Shown here piece by piece: positions 49,009-59,014 of a DNA stretch of 64,000 bases; the first letter of the stretch is position 1, and each line of letters opens with the position of its first letter. The DNA is from Cupidesulfovibrio sp000226255. Lineage in GTDB: Bacteria; Desulfobacterota; Desulfovibrionia; Desulfovibrionales; Desulfovibrionaceae. The translations under genes were made by a program, and so were the position numbers. The DNA is taken from positions 682,001 to 746,000 of the forward strand of contig NZ_AP036014.1 of NCBI RefSeq assembly GCF_003402415.2. The letters run 5' to 3'. Below the pieces are notes generated by a model. That model did no database searches. It had not been told where the DNA came from and was given only the letters and a program-made list of their open reading frames with translations.

Positions 49009-49881
49009 CTAGGGGGCGGGCAGCGCATCCAGCGCCCGCAGGATGATGTCCAGCGGGGGGCGCTTGTTGATGTCCGAGACGTGAATGTGCCGGATGACGC
49101 CCTGCCTGTCGATGACGAACAGGGCGCGCTCCGCCATGCCGTCGCCGCGCAGCACCCCGTAGGACGCGGCCACGGCCCCGTGCGGCCAGAAGTCGGACAG
49201 CACCGGAAACCACAGCCCGGCAGGGTCGCCGGGTGCGGCGGCGGAAGACGCCCGCGCCTTGCCTGGCGGCGGTGAGGCCTGCGGGCCGCTGCTGCCTGCG
49301 TCATGCCCGGTGTCGGCGCCGGGTGAGTTCTCGACCATTTCGCGGGTCCAGGCGTACAGCGAGGGCAGGTTGTCGGTGGTGATGCCCAGCAGCACCGCGC
49401 CGCGCCGTTCGAATTCCTCGCGGGCGATGTTGTAGCCAGGCCACTGCCCGGAACAGACCGGCGTGAACGCGGCGGGCACAAACGAAAGGACCACCGCGCG
49501 CTTGCCGCGGTAGTCGGACAGCCGGACCATGCCATCGCCAGGGCTGCCGCCCTGCACGGCCAAAGCGGCCGGAGAGGGCAGCGCGGGCAGGGCGAAGTCG
49601 GGCGCGGGGTCGCCCACGGCCACCTTCAGCGCGCTGTCCACGGGCTTGCGGGGCGCTTCCTGATACAGCAGATCCTGGAGCCCCGCTGCGGGGCAGGCGG
49701 CAGGCGCAGCCCCCAGCAGGGCGAGAAGGGCCAACGCGAACAGCAGGGCGCGCGGCAGCGTCCCGGTGATGATCCGGGTGACGGCCAGTGTCCGGATGGC
49801 AGCCTGAGCCAGGGTGATGGCCAGCCCTCGGACCGGGCGTGGCCCGGTGCTGGTCGGCGCGGTGAATTCTTTTCCGTTCAT
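49009..49881 (-). CDS. Exported peroxiredoxin (AhpC/TSA family)
   Basis: A 290-residue protein with a hydrophobic export segment (residues about 40-65, LPRALLFALALLALLGAAPA), then a peroxiredoxin domain with the peroxidatic Cys143 in VPAAFTPVCSGQWPGYN. No clear resolving cysteine is seen. A Pro/Ala/Gly-rich insert of about 30 residues interrupts the domain (PPPGKARASSAAAPGDPAG). It probably reduces peroxides in the periplasm, supported by the TlpA-like lipoprotein gene immediately upstream. ATG at 49,881 is chosen for its GAGG site. Confidence 0.85.
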   Translation of the reverse strand: MNGKEFTAPTSTGPRPVRGLAITLAQAAIRTLAVTRIITGTLPRALLFALALLALLGAAPAACPAAGLQDLLYQEAPRKPVDSALKVAVGDPAPDFALPALPSPAALAVQGGSPGDGMVRLSDYRGKRAVVLSFVPAAFTPVCSGQWPGYNIAREEFERRGAVLLGITTDNLPSLYAWTREMVENSPGADTGHDAGSSGPQASPPPGKARASSAAAPGDPAGLWFPVLSDFWPHGAVAASYGVLRGDGMAERALFVIDRQGVIRHIHVSDINKRPPLDIILRALDALPAP

Positions 49882-49937
49882 GTCGGCTACCTCGCGTGGG
49901 TCCGTCTTGTTCGGCTGCATCGGGTGGTCTGGCGGTG

Positions 49938-50621
49938 TCAGTTGGCGCGCTTCGCGATGGCGGCAAGCTCGTCCAGGAAGGACTGTGGCGAGGCCATGCG
50001 CCCGGTGCGCGAAAACAGCGTGGCCGGTGCCGTGCGGTTTTTCAGCGAAACCAGGAAGAAATGCGGCGTTCCGGGTTCGCCCACCTGTTCATGCACGGCC
50101 AGGTCCGGGTCGGCGAACAGGGGAATGGTCACCCCGTAACGCTCGCGGAACAGGTCCACCTCCATGCGGGTGTTGCCCGCGCCCACCCCGATGACGGCGA
50201 TGCGGTCCTTCAGCGGGGACGCGGCCAGCAGTTCGGCGAAGCGGTTCATGTGCGGGGCCTCGCGCTGGCAGTGCGGGCAGTACATGCTGAAAATCTCGAT
50301 GAGCACCAGCGGTGCCTTGCCCGCGTTCTTCATGCCGGGCGGGCGGATGTCCGAAAGTTTCCACGGCCCCTGGCCGGAAAGGCCCAGCGCGGCCAACTGG
50401 TCGGGCGACGCGGCGTTTTCCAGGGGGATGTCCGGAAAAGGGGTGCTGGCTGGTACCGGCTCCGCCAGCGTGGGCGTGGCGCAGGCGGGCAGCAGCGCCA
50501 GCAGGGCGGCCAGCAGGATGATGCGCAATAGCGTGGCGGGCTGGGGGGCGGTGTCACGGCAGGGAACAGTGGCTGGCCGGGCGGCGGGCTGGAACGCTTG
50601 CGGGGCGTGGTGCGGGTGCAT
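49938..50621 (-). CDS. TlpA-like thioredoxin-fold lipoprotein
   Basis: A 227-residue protein with a lipobox (LLPAC, Cys47) and a thioredoxin fold. CPHC at 115-118 (IEIFSMYCPHCQREAPHMNR) is the redox motif; a cis-Pro is likely in GTPHFFLVS. It would sit on the periplasmic side as a thiol-disulfide oxidoreductase or reductant. It lies 56 bases before the exported peroxiredoxin gene, so the pair probably works together. GGAG precedes the ATG. Confidence 0.85.
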   Translation of the reverse strand: MHPHHAPQAFQPAARPATVPCRDTAPQPATLLRIILLAALLALLPACATPTLAEPVPASTPFPDIPLENAASPDQLAALGLSGQGPWKLSDIRPPGMKNAGKAPLVLIEIFSMYCPHCQREAPHMNRFAELLAASPLKDRIAVIGVGAGNTRMEVDLFRERYGVTIPLFADPDLAVHEQVGEPGTPHFFLVSLKNRTAPATLFSRTGRMASPQSFLDELAAIAKRAN

Positions 50622-50785
50622 GGCGGTCTCCGGTGCTTGCGGTGCGTACTGCCATAAATCATACAACAGGAATCCGGTTTGCGCAAAGGTGCGGCCCATT
50701 GCATCCGGTCCTGCACCGTGCGCAGGGGGCCGCAAACATTGGCATGCCCCCACGGCGGTGCTAGTACATCCGGCAGGAGGCGCAC

Positions 50786-51742
50786 ATGACCACCCCTCGT
50801 GACAGTTCCGCGGGCGATGCCGCCACGGCGTCCGGCATGCCCGCCGGAGCGCGTACCGACCAGCGCAAGGCGTATCTTTACGGCATCGCCACGGTGGCCA
50901 TCTGGTCCACGGTGGCCACGGCCTTCAAGCTGGCCCTGCGCCAGTTGGACCCGTTGCAGTTGCTGCTGGTGTCCACAGGGGTTTCGCTGCTGGTGCTGGC
51001 CGCCATCCTGCTGTGCCGTCACGGCGCGCGGGGGGTTGCCCGCGAACTGGCTGCCGTGCCCCGGCGAGAGCTGCTGCGCGCCGGGTTGCTGGGCGTGCTG
51101 AACCCCTTCGTCTACTACATCGTGCTGTTCAAGGCGTATGCCCTGCTGCCCGCGCAGGTGGCCCAGCCGGTGAACTACACCTGGGCCATCACCCTGACGC
51201 TGCTGTCCGTGCCGCTGCTGGGGCACAGGGTGACCCGGCGCGAGTTGCTGGCCGTGGCGGTGAGCTATGCGGGGGTGGTGGTCATCGCCACGCGGGGCGA
51301 CGTGGCCGCGCTGGCCGGGGGCAACGTGGGGGGCGTGGCGCTGGCGCTGGTGAGCACGGTGATCTGGGCGCTCTACTGGATCGGCAATGCGCGCAGCCCG
51401 CTGGAGCCGGTGCTGGGGCTGTTCTGCAATTTCGCGGCGGGGCTGCCGCTGGTGCTGGCGGCCACGTGCATTTTTTCGACGTTGCCGTTCCGGGCGGAGT
51501 TGGGGCAGGGGCTTGCCGCCGCCGCGTACGTGGGCGCGTTCGAGATGGGCATTGCCTTCGTGTTCTGGCTGAAGGCCATGCGGTTGACGGAGTCGGCGGC
51601 GCGCATCGGCAACCTGATCTTCTTTTCGCCGTTTCTGTCGCTGGTGTTCATTGCGCTGCTGCTGGGCGAGCGGATATTGCCCACCACGCTGGCGGGGTTG
51701 GTGCTCATCGTGGCGGGCAACCTGCTGCAACGCCGGGGGTAG
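50786..51742 (+). CDS. EamA-family transporter
   Basis: A 318-residue permease with two EamA halves and about ten transmembrane helices (IATVAIWSTVATAFKLALRQ, VNYTWAITLTLLSVPLLGHR, NLIFFSPFLSLVFIALLLGE). It starts MTTPRDSSAGDAATASGMPA, a disordered cytoplasmic leader, with GGCAGGAGG upstream. Substrate unknown; related to metabolite exporters. It is divergent from the TlpA-like gene. A second EamA gene lies at 46,272. Confidence 0.85.
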   Translation: MTTPRDSSAGDAATASGMPAGARTDQRKAYLYGIATVAIWSTVATAFKLALRQLDPLQLLLVSTGVSLLVLAAILLCRHGARGVARELAAVPRRELLRAGLLGVLNPFVYYIVLFKAYALLPAQVAQPVNYTWAITLTLLSVPLLGHRVTRRELLAVAVSYAGVVVIATRGDVAALAGGNVGGVALALVSTVIWALYWIGNARSPLEPVLGLFCNFAAGLPLVLAATCIFSTLPFRAELGQGLAAAAYVGAFEMGIAFVFWLKAMRLTESAARIGNLIFFSPFLSLVFIALLLGERILPTTLAGLVLIVAGNLLQRRG

Positions 51743-51815
51743 CGCCGGGCGGATTGAGAAGGCAGGGGGAGGCGGCGCAGGCCCTGCAACGCCGGGAAGG
51801 CGACGCAAAAACAGC

Positions 51816-51914
51816 CTTTTTCCCGCTGGCGTCGTCAGTGCGCGTTTCGCCTTGGTCGAGTATGCATATACACTCCCTGCGGCGAAACGCGCCCTTCCTC
51901 GCCAGCGGAAAAAA
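51816..51914. repeat. Structured intergenic element, copy 2
   Basis: Outer arms TTTTTCCCGCTGGC and GCCAGCGGAAAAAA, then CGTCAG and CTTCCTC, then a perfect 12-bp stem GCGCGTTTCGCC/GGCGAAACGCGC around a 29-base loop (TTGGTCGAGTATGCAT...). It shares the conserved CGTCAG, GGTC and CTTCCT blocks with copies 1 and 3, but its inner stem differs and still pairs. It lies 75 bases after the transporter gene, same strand. Confidence 0.7.
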
Positions 51915-52087
51915 CTCTTATTTTCACGCCGCCCTCCCGACACCAGCCCCCCGTGCGCGCAAGGTCGCGCACGGGTTTAAAGGAAGGGGATCGGGATAGC
52001 ATCGGGGTGTAGGGAAAGGGAACAGGGCAGGATTGGGAAACCCCTGCCGGGGATACCACTTGCCTTTTGGGTGGCGGGCAACGACAA

Positions 52088-52435
52088 CGCCCCGTGCGTA
52101 GAAGCATATGCCGCCGGACTTTGGCGGCGGCATATGCGTCGCAACGGGGGCGTCGGGAAGTCTCCCGAGTGGCGGTGTGGCTGCGGGAGCTTCGCGCACA
52201 TGCGCATTCCGCCGGACAGATCGCCCGAAGGCGCTGTGCGCCGCAGGGAAGCTGACCGGCGAGAGAATGCGGTGCATGAGGACACGGGGTTCCAAGGGGC
52301 GGAGCCCCTGGAACGCGGGGGTACAGGGGGTGTTCGTTGCAACCCCCCCTGTCCGCCGGAGGCATAACGAAATCGAGCGTGTTCAAAGGGGCTGGCGTGT
52401 CTTCGTAGAAGCCGCATCCAACAAGGCACTACGCC
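52088..52435 (+). repeat. Composite intergenic repeat, copy R1
   Basis: Starts with a hairpin (GCATATGCCGCCG and CGGCGGCATATGC, 52,104-52,137). Then come blocks shared with 58.0 and 58.7 kb: CGCATTCCGCCGGACAGATC, GCCGCAGGGAAGCTG, GGGGTTCCAAGGGGCGGAGC, CCGCCGGAGGCATAACGAAA and TCGTAGAAGCCGCATCCAAC. It fills most of the 720-base gap between the transporter and the MoeA-type gene; no gene is supported there. Confidence 0.7.
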
Positions 52436-52465
52436 GTTCCACCTCCACCCATCGGCGCGTCGCGC

Positions 52466-54433
52466 CTACCCCTCCAACCCCATTCCCTTCTCCATCACCC
52501 GCCCGGACAGCGTGGTCTCGTACCCGCCCATTTCTTCCACCCGTTTCAGGAATTGCCTGTCCCGCAGCAGCGCCAGCACGGCCTGCACCCGCGCGTCCTC
52601 CATGTGCCCGACGGGGATGACCAGGTCGTACCGCTCGCGCGCCAGCGGCACGAAGTCCAGCCCCAGCGCCCGCGCGGCGGCGTGGATGCCCAGGCCGCAG
52701 TCGGCCGCGCCGGTCAGCACGTTCACGGCCACGGCCATGTGGGTGTGCTCTTCCTTGTCGTACCCTTGCACCCGCGAGGGGGCGATGCCCGCCTGCCCCA
52801 GATGCCAGTCGAGCAGGATGCGCGTGCCCGCGCCGCGCTGGCGGTTGATGAACCGCACGTCGCTGCGCGCCAGGTCTTCCACGCCGTGGATATGCTTGGG
52901 GTTGCCCTTGCCCACGATGAGACCCTGATGCCGGATGGCCAGATTCACCACCCGCACCTCCATGTCGGGCAGGTACTTGGCCAGGAACGGGAAGTTGAAG
53001 TCACCGGTTTCCGGGTCGAACAGGTGCGCCCCCGCGAAATGGCACGAGCCGCCGCGCAGCGCGGTGATGCCGCCCATGCTGCCCACGTGGGTGGAGACGA
53101 GCCGGAACGGCCGCTCGCCGCCCATCAGTTCGTCGGCCAGCAGGTCCAGGGTGTTGTCGTGGCTGCCCACGCAGACCAGAATGGAGTCCAGCACCGCCTC
53201 GGGCACGGTCAGCCGTGCGCGCAGCACGTCGTGCTCGGCCGCGCCCTCGGACAGGGCGGGCACGCGGGCCACGGCCTGGGCGCGCGACAGGGTGGTGATG
53301 TTGCCCGCGCCGCGCCCCAGCGGCGTGCCCACCAGGCGGTTGCCCACGCGTCCCACGGCCAGGCGCACGAATTCCTCCACCCCCAGCTTGGAGGGCACCT
53401 TGCGCGTCAGGTGCACGTCGGCGGATGGGCGGTCGGCGGGCACGGTGCGGCCCATCCAGGCCACCAGCGGGGCCACCAACTCGTCGAAGCAGACCACCGC
53501 GCTGACGGGGTAGCCGGGCGCGCCCACCACCAGCCGCCCGCGACATTCGCCAAGCAGCGAAGGCTTGCCGGGCATGGCCTGGATGCCGTGCACCAGCACC
53601 CGCCCTTCCGATTCGATGATCTGGCGGGTGAAATCCTTGCTGCCGGCGGACGAGCCCGCGCACAGCACGGTGACGTGCAAGCCGTCCTCCAGGCTGCGGG
53701 CCAGCGCCGCGCGCAGGGCCTCCGGGTTGTCCGGCACCGGGGGGATGCGCTCCACCATGCAGCCCATGTCGCGGGCCATGGCCGACAGCACCTGCGAGTT
53801 GGATTCCACCACCTGCCCCGCGCCCGGTTCCGGCCGGGTGGTGAAATCGAGCACCTCGTCGCCGGTGGGGATGATGCGCATGCGCACCCGTTCCCACACC
53901 TTCACCTCCCAGATGCCGCCGGAGAGCAGCGCGCCCACGTCGCAGGCGGCCAGCCGGTGGTTGCGCGGGAACAGCAGTTCGGTGGCCACGATGTCCTCGC
54001 CGATGCGCCGCACATGCTGCCACGGAAAGGCCGGGGCCTCGATTTCCACGGTGTCCGCGTCCAGTTGGGCCACGTGCTCGATCATCACCACGGCGTCGCA
54101 CCCTTCGGGCATGGGGTGCCCGGTGTTGACCGGGTGGTAGGTTTCGCCCCGGCGCAGGGCCACGGGGCTGCCCTCGCGCGCGGCAAAGGTGTCGGCCGCG
54201 CGCACGGCAATGCCGTCCATGGCCGCGCTGTGCATGGTGGGCGAGGAATAGCGCGCGTACACCGCCTCGGACAGCACCCGTCCGGCGGCCTCGTGCGAGC
54301 CCACGGTTTCGGCGTGGACCAGCGCGGCGCGGTCCAGCGCGGCGCGGGCGCGGTCCACGGCCTCCGCGATGGGCAGGGTTTCGAGGTAGATGTTGCGGGT
54401 GGACACGGTGGCGGAGGTATCGGGATGGGACAT
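52466..54433 (-). CDS. MoeA-type molybdopterin protein fused to a PBP-like domain
   Basis: A 655-residue two-domain protein. Residues 15-420 are MoeA-like: GRVLSEAVYARYSSPTMHSA, MDGIAVRAADTF, GHPMPEGCDAVVMIEHV, IIPTGDEVLDF and VVGAPGYPVSAVVCFDELVA, the molybdate-inserting part of cofactor synthesis. Residues 430-650 are a periplasmic-binding-protein-like domain (GSHDNTLDLLADELM, HFAGAHLFDPETGDFNFPFL, INRQRGAGTRILLDWHLGQ). Such fusions occur in anaerobes and may sense or deliver molybdate or tungstate. The ATG at 54,433 has GAGG upstream. Confidence 0.87.
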   Translation of the reverse strand: MSHPDTSATVSTRNIYLETLPIAEAVDRARAALDRAALVHAETVGSHEAAGRVLSEAVYARYSSPTMHSAAMDGIAVRAADTFAAREGSPVALRRGETYHPVNTGHPMPEGCDAVVMIEHVAQLDADTVEIEAPAFPWQHVRRIGEDIVATELLFPRNHRLAACDVGALLSGGIWEVKVWERVRMRIIPTGDEVLDFTTRPEPGAGQVVESNSQVLSAMARDMGCMVERIPPVPDNPEALRAALARSLEDGLHVTVLCAGSSAGSKDFTRQIIESEGRVLVHGIQAMPGKPSLLGECRGRLVVGAPGYPVSAVVCFDELVAPLVAWMGRTVPADRPSADVHLTRKVPSKLGVEEFVRLAVGRVGNRLVGTPLGRGAGNITTLSRAQAVARVPALSEGAAEHDVLRARLTVPEAVLDSILVCVGSHDNTLDLLADELMGGERPFRLVSTHVGSMGGITALRGGSCHFAGAHLFDPETGDFNFPFLAKYLPDMEVRVVNLAIRHQGLIVGKGNPKHIHGVEDLARSDVRFINRQRGAGTRILLDWHLGQAGIAPSRVQGYDKEEHTHMAVAVNVLTGAADCGLGIHAAARALGLDFVPLARERYDLVIPVGHMEDARVQAVLALLRDRQFLKRVEEMGGYETTLSGRVMEKGMGLEG

Positions 54434-54507
54434 GGCGTGCCTCTTGGTGCTGACGGTGTGCGCGCGGTGCGGTGAGGTGCGGTGTGGTGCCAACTGGTTA
54501 CGGGCGG

Positions 54508-55758
<1,251 letters not shown>

Positions 55759-55874
55759 ATTTTGGTGATTTTCGCCAGCAATTGGTGTAAATGCATTTTT
55801 GCGGGCGGTGCGCGCCGCCCGGCATGTTGAGGTCATTCCCAGTGATTGCTCATGGTTGCCTCCTGCGGGTGGGC

Positions 55875-55890
55875 TGGCACGGTTGCTGCT
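55875..55890 (+). promoter_or_regulatory. Sigma54-type promoter of pspABC
   Basis: TGGCACGGTTGCTGCT has GG and GC 10 bases apart, an excellent sigma54 match. It lies 43 bases before the pspA ATG, facing away from pspF. Confidence 0.8.
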
Positions 55891-55932
55891 TTCCCGCAGG
55901 CACCAAGGCACGACGCACCGCAGGAGGCGATC

Positions 55933-56664
55933 ATGGGTATCTTTTCGCGATTCAAGGACATCGTCAGTTCCAACATCAGCGCCATGCTGGACAAGGCCGA
56001 GGACCCGGAAAAGCTGGTCCGGCTGATGATCCGCGAGATGGAGGAAACGCTGGTGGAACTGAAGGCCGGGTGCGCCGCCAGCATGGCCGAGGCGCGCCGG
56101 GTGCGCCGCGAACTGGACGGCGTGCTGGACCAGGTGGACCGCTGGGACCGCCGGGCCGAACTGGCCGTGGCCTCCGGCCGCGAAGACCTTGCGCGCGAGG
56201 CGCTGCTGGAACGCCGCCGCGAGAACGAACGCGCCGACGCGCTGCGCCGCGAACTGGACGAGATCGACGCGCTGGTGGCCCGCACGCAGGGCGACATGGA
56301 CGTGCTGGACGAGAAGCTGGCCGCGGCGCGCGAGAAGCAGCGCATGCTGGTGCAGCGCCACGTGCACGCCCGGGTGCGCCGCCAGGCCCGCGAGGACGTG
56401 CGCCGCGCCGCCTCGCTGGAGGTGATGCACCGGTTCGAGGAACTGGAGCGCCGCGTGGAGCACATGGAGGCCGAGGCCGACGCCGTGCGCATGCCCTCGG
56501 GCGGCCGCAATGGTCTGGATGCCGCCTTCGCGGACCTGGAAACGCACGACGAATTGGAGCGCGAACTGGCCGCCCTGCGCGCCCGCGTGGGCGAGCGCAA
56601 GGCAGGTGCCGGCAAGGGCGAAGACGCCCCGCGCCACGGCGAAGTTTCCGGCGCTGCGGAGTAA
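55933..56664 (+). CDS. pspA: Phage shock protein A
   Basis: A 243-residue coiled-coil protein: MGIFSRFKDIVSSNISAMLD, then AEDPEKLVRLMIREMEETLV, both PspA/IM30 signatures, followed by long helices. It binds PspF to hold it off and, under membrane stress, coats and stabilises the inner membrane. CAGGAGG precedes the ATG. It is the first gene of pspA-pspB-pspC. The Ala/Lys/Gly-rich end is short. Confidence 0.93.
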   Translation: MGIFSRFKDIVSSNISAMLDKAEDPEKLVRLMIREMEETLVELKAGCAASMAEARRVRRELDGVLDQVDRWDRRAELAVASGREDLAREALLERRRENERADALRRELDEIDALVARTQGDMDVLDEKLAAAREKQRMLVQRHVHARVRRQAREDVRRAASLEVMHRFEELERRVEHMEAEADAVRMPSGGRNGLDAAFADLETHDELERELAALRARVGERKAGAGKGEDAPRHGEVSGAAE

Positions 56665-56881
56665 CCGCCTTGCGCCCGCAGGTTGCAGAGGCTAGGCTGG
56701 ATGCCCGCGCGGCATCGCCTTTGCGGAAACCGGTTGTGCGCCGACCCGCATTGGGCCGCGCTGCCCGCGCCACTTGCGCCGCGCGTGTTGACGTCCGCGA
56801 TTCCATCCGGGCTTGCCACCCCGCTGTCCGCGCCATGGGCCACGCCCCGGCGCACGGCAGCACGACAGTTCGAGGCCACGC

Positions 56882-57202
56882 ATGCATGAGCCGTACATGT
56901 TCGAGGAAATGTTCGCCGTCATGGCGCAATTGGGGCCGGTCATGATGTTCTGGTTCATGGTGCTGCCCGCGCTGGTGGCCGTGCTGTTGCTGGCCATCCT
57001 GTACCGCCTGCTGCGCACCCGCGAGGGGGCCACCCCGGCCCACGACGACGAGGCCCGGATGATCCAGGAGATGTACCGGGCCATGGGCCGCATGGAGGAG
57101 CGGGTGGAGGCGCTGGAAACGCTGCTGCTCGACCCCGACGGCACGGCGGGGCGTGGCCGGTCCGGTGAGCGCGCCGCGCCGCGCGGGCCGGGGAGGGAAT
57201 GA
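56882..57202 (+). CDS. PspB-like inner-membrane protein
   Basis: A 106-residue protein with one transmembrane helix (FWFMVLPALVAVLLLAILYR) and a cytoplasmic coiled coil (EARMIQEMYRAMGRMEERVE). This topology is that of PspB, the membrane sensor partner of PspC. The 217 bases after pspA hold no other gene. Its stop overlaps the next ATG. Sequence identity to E. coli PspB is not obvious, so it is named by topology and context. The C-terminus is Gly/Arg-rich. Confidence 0.75.
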   Translation: MHEPYMFEEMFAVMAQLGPVMMFWFMVLPALVAVLLLAILYRLLRTREGATPAHDDEARMIQEMYRAMGRMEERVEALETLLLDPDGTAGRGRSGERAAPRGPGRE

Positions 57203-57792
57203 CCATGAGCGAATACGGCGACAGGTTCGACGGGCGCTCCGGCCGGGGCCGGAGCGGGCGGCATTGCCCGAACGGGCATGACCGGCATGACCGGCAGGAC
57301 CGTGACGGGCGCGGATTCGACCGTGACGGCGGGTGTCGGGCCGGGTGGCAGGGCGATGGTTTTCGCCGCGACGGCACCCATCAGGAAGACGCCTGGGACG
57401 GCCTGCGCGGCGGGCGCGATGCCGGACCGCGCACCCTGTACCGCGCCCGTGACGGCAAGCTGATGGGGGTGTGTAAAGGGCTTGCGCAACATTTCGGAAT
57501 GTCGGTATTCATGGTGCGCGCGCTGTTCGTGGCGGCGGCCCTGTTCACCGGGTTCTGGCCCGTGGTGGGGCTGTACGTGCTGGCCGGGCTGGTGATGAAG
57601 CCGCGCCCGGTGCTGCAACCGGCCGACGCGGGCGAGCGTGACTTCTACGGCAGCTACGTGTCCTCGCGGGCCGAGGCGCTGCGCAGGCTGAAGGAGAAGT
57701 TCGACCGGCTGGAAGGCCGCATCCGCCGCATGGAGGATGTGGTCACGAGACGGGATTTCGACTGGGACCGCAGGTTTGGCGCACAGCGATAG
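57199..57792 (+). CDS. PspC-domain protein with long Asp/Arg/His-rich leader
   Basis: A 197-residue protein. Residues 80-135 are a PspC domain: LYRARDGKLMGVCKGLAQHF, then VRALFVAAALFTGFWPVVGL with one or two membrane helices. The first 75 residues are a disordered Gly/Asp/Arg/His-rich leader (HCPNGHDRHDRQDRDGRGFD) not found in standard PspC. A coiled coil ends the protein. It should relieve PspA-PspF binding during stress. A second ATG two codons in has the better ribosome site. Confidence 0.82.
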   Translation: MTMSEYGDRFDGRSGRGRSGRHCPNGHDRHDRQDRDGRGFDRDGGCRAGWQGDGFRRDGTHQEDAWDGLRGGRDAGPRTLYRARDGKLMGVCKGLAQHFGMSVFMVRALFVAAALFTGFWPVVGLYVLAGLVMKPRPVLQPADAGERDFYGSYVSSRAEALRRLKEKFDRLEGRIRRMEDVVTRRDFDWDRRFGAQR

Positions 57793-57900
57793 CGCCGGGC
57801 GCGGGAAAGGCGGAAACGCGAGAGGCGTTGCCGCGCAGGACTCCGCGCGGGCCGGACGGTTCCGGACACCATAGTCCTTCGGGATGGAGAGGCGTCTCCG

Positions 57901-57942
57901 GACGGGGGCGAGGACGAACGTTCTCGCTCCCGTCGTATTTTT
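57901..57942 (+). terminator. psp operon terminator
   Basis: GACGGGGGCGAGGAC and GTTCTCGCTCCCGTC form a strong stem around GAAC, followed by GTATTTTT, 108 bases after the pspC stop. Confidence 0.75.
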
Positions 57943-57954
57943 GGGGCGAATGGG

Positions 57955-58330
57955 TGCTGTGCCTTGTTGGACACGGCCTCTACGAAGGCAGTCGTGCGCT
58001 GTTGGCCACGCTCGATCTCGTTATGCCTCCGGCGGGCAAGGGGCCGCAGAGCGGCGGCCCCTTGCATCCCCGCGCTCCGGGGGGCGCTGCCCCCCTGGTC
58101 CCCCCCAACGTATCCTGCGCCGCATTCTGACGCCGGGCAGCTTCCCTGCGGCGCTGGCGCGCCTCGGGCGATCTGCCCGTCTGAATGCGATGCGCACAAG
58201 GCTCCCGGCGCATTGGCGTAGCTGCGGTGCCTTTATTCCCATTCATCCCGCACCGCATTCCTGTGCCGGGCAGCTTCCCTTCGGCGCAAGGCGCCTTCGG
58301 GTGATCTGCCCGGCGGAATGCGCATGTGCG
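57955..58330 (-). repeat. Composite intergenic repeat, copy R2
   Basis: In reverse orientation it carries the same blocks as R1 and R3: CTTCGTAGAGGCCGTGTCCAA, CCGCCGGAGGCATAACGAGA, CGCAGGATACG, GCAGGGAAGCTGCCCGGCGT and, twice, GGGCAGATC(A/G)CCCGA. It lies in a 1.2-kb gap (57,793-59,014) with no gene I can support; the part 58,330-58,640 shows nothing I recognise. Confidence 0.75.
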
Positions 58331-58639
58331 CAAGGCTCTCGTCGGTCTGGCCGAGCGAGTGTCCCCTTTCCACACATTGTTTGCGGTACGCATCCGCGAC
58401 GCCGAAGCTTCCGCCTCGCGAGCCCTCGGCGGTGATCTTCGGCTGCGGACGCGTATCGCCGCACACAGGTAGCCCTCACCTCAACGAGACGAGTTGTGCT
58501 TTCGACAGTGGCAGGTTCTCTTTACTGCACGAATTCGGCACGGGTGGCATCTAACGCCGTGACTCGCCGGTCAAAGGAACGTGACACGCGTCGCAACGAG
58601 GTCGGTGGAATGGCTCAGAAAGTGAAGCCAAGGCTGCGG

Positions 58640-58980
58640 GAGAGAGGGGCACATCGCATTCCCATCGCCAGATCACCCGAAGGCGCGAAGCGCCGCAGGG
58701 AAGCTGCCCGGCGTCAGAATGCGGCGCAGGATACGCCGGGGTTCCAAGTGGCGGAGCCCCTGGAGCGCTGGGATGCAAGGGGCCATCGCTCAATGGCCCC
58801 TTGCCCGCCGGAGGCATAGCGAAATCGAGCGAGTTCAACCGCGCGCGACTGTCTTCGTGGAAGCCGCGTCCAACAGGGCGCGCCACCGCTCCCCACCCGC
58901 CGGAGGCATAGCGAAATCGAGCGTGTTCAAAAGGGCTGGCGTGCCTTCGTAGAAAACGTGTTCAACGAGGCACGCCAGCC
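58640..58980 (+). repeat. Composite intergenic repeat, copy R3
   Basis: Same orientation as R1: AGATCACCCGAAGGCGCGAA, GCCGCAGGGAAGCTGCCCGG, CAGGATACGCCGGGGTTCC, AAGTGGCGGAGCCCCTGG, CCCGCCGGAGGCATAGCGAA (present twice) and CGTGCCTTCGTAGAAAACG. It faces R2 across 300 bases and stops just before the end of leuB. Confidence 0.75.
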
Positions 58981-59014
58981 GTTACTTCTTATGCAGGGCA
59001 CGTCCGACAGGGCA

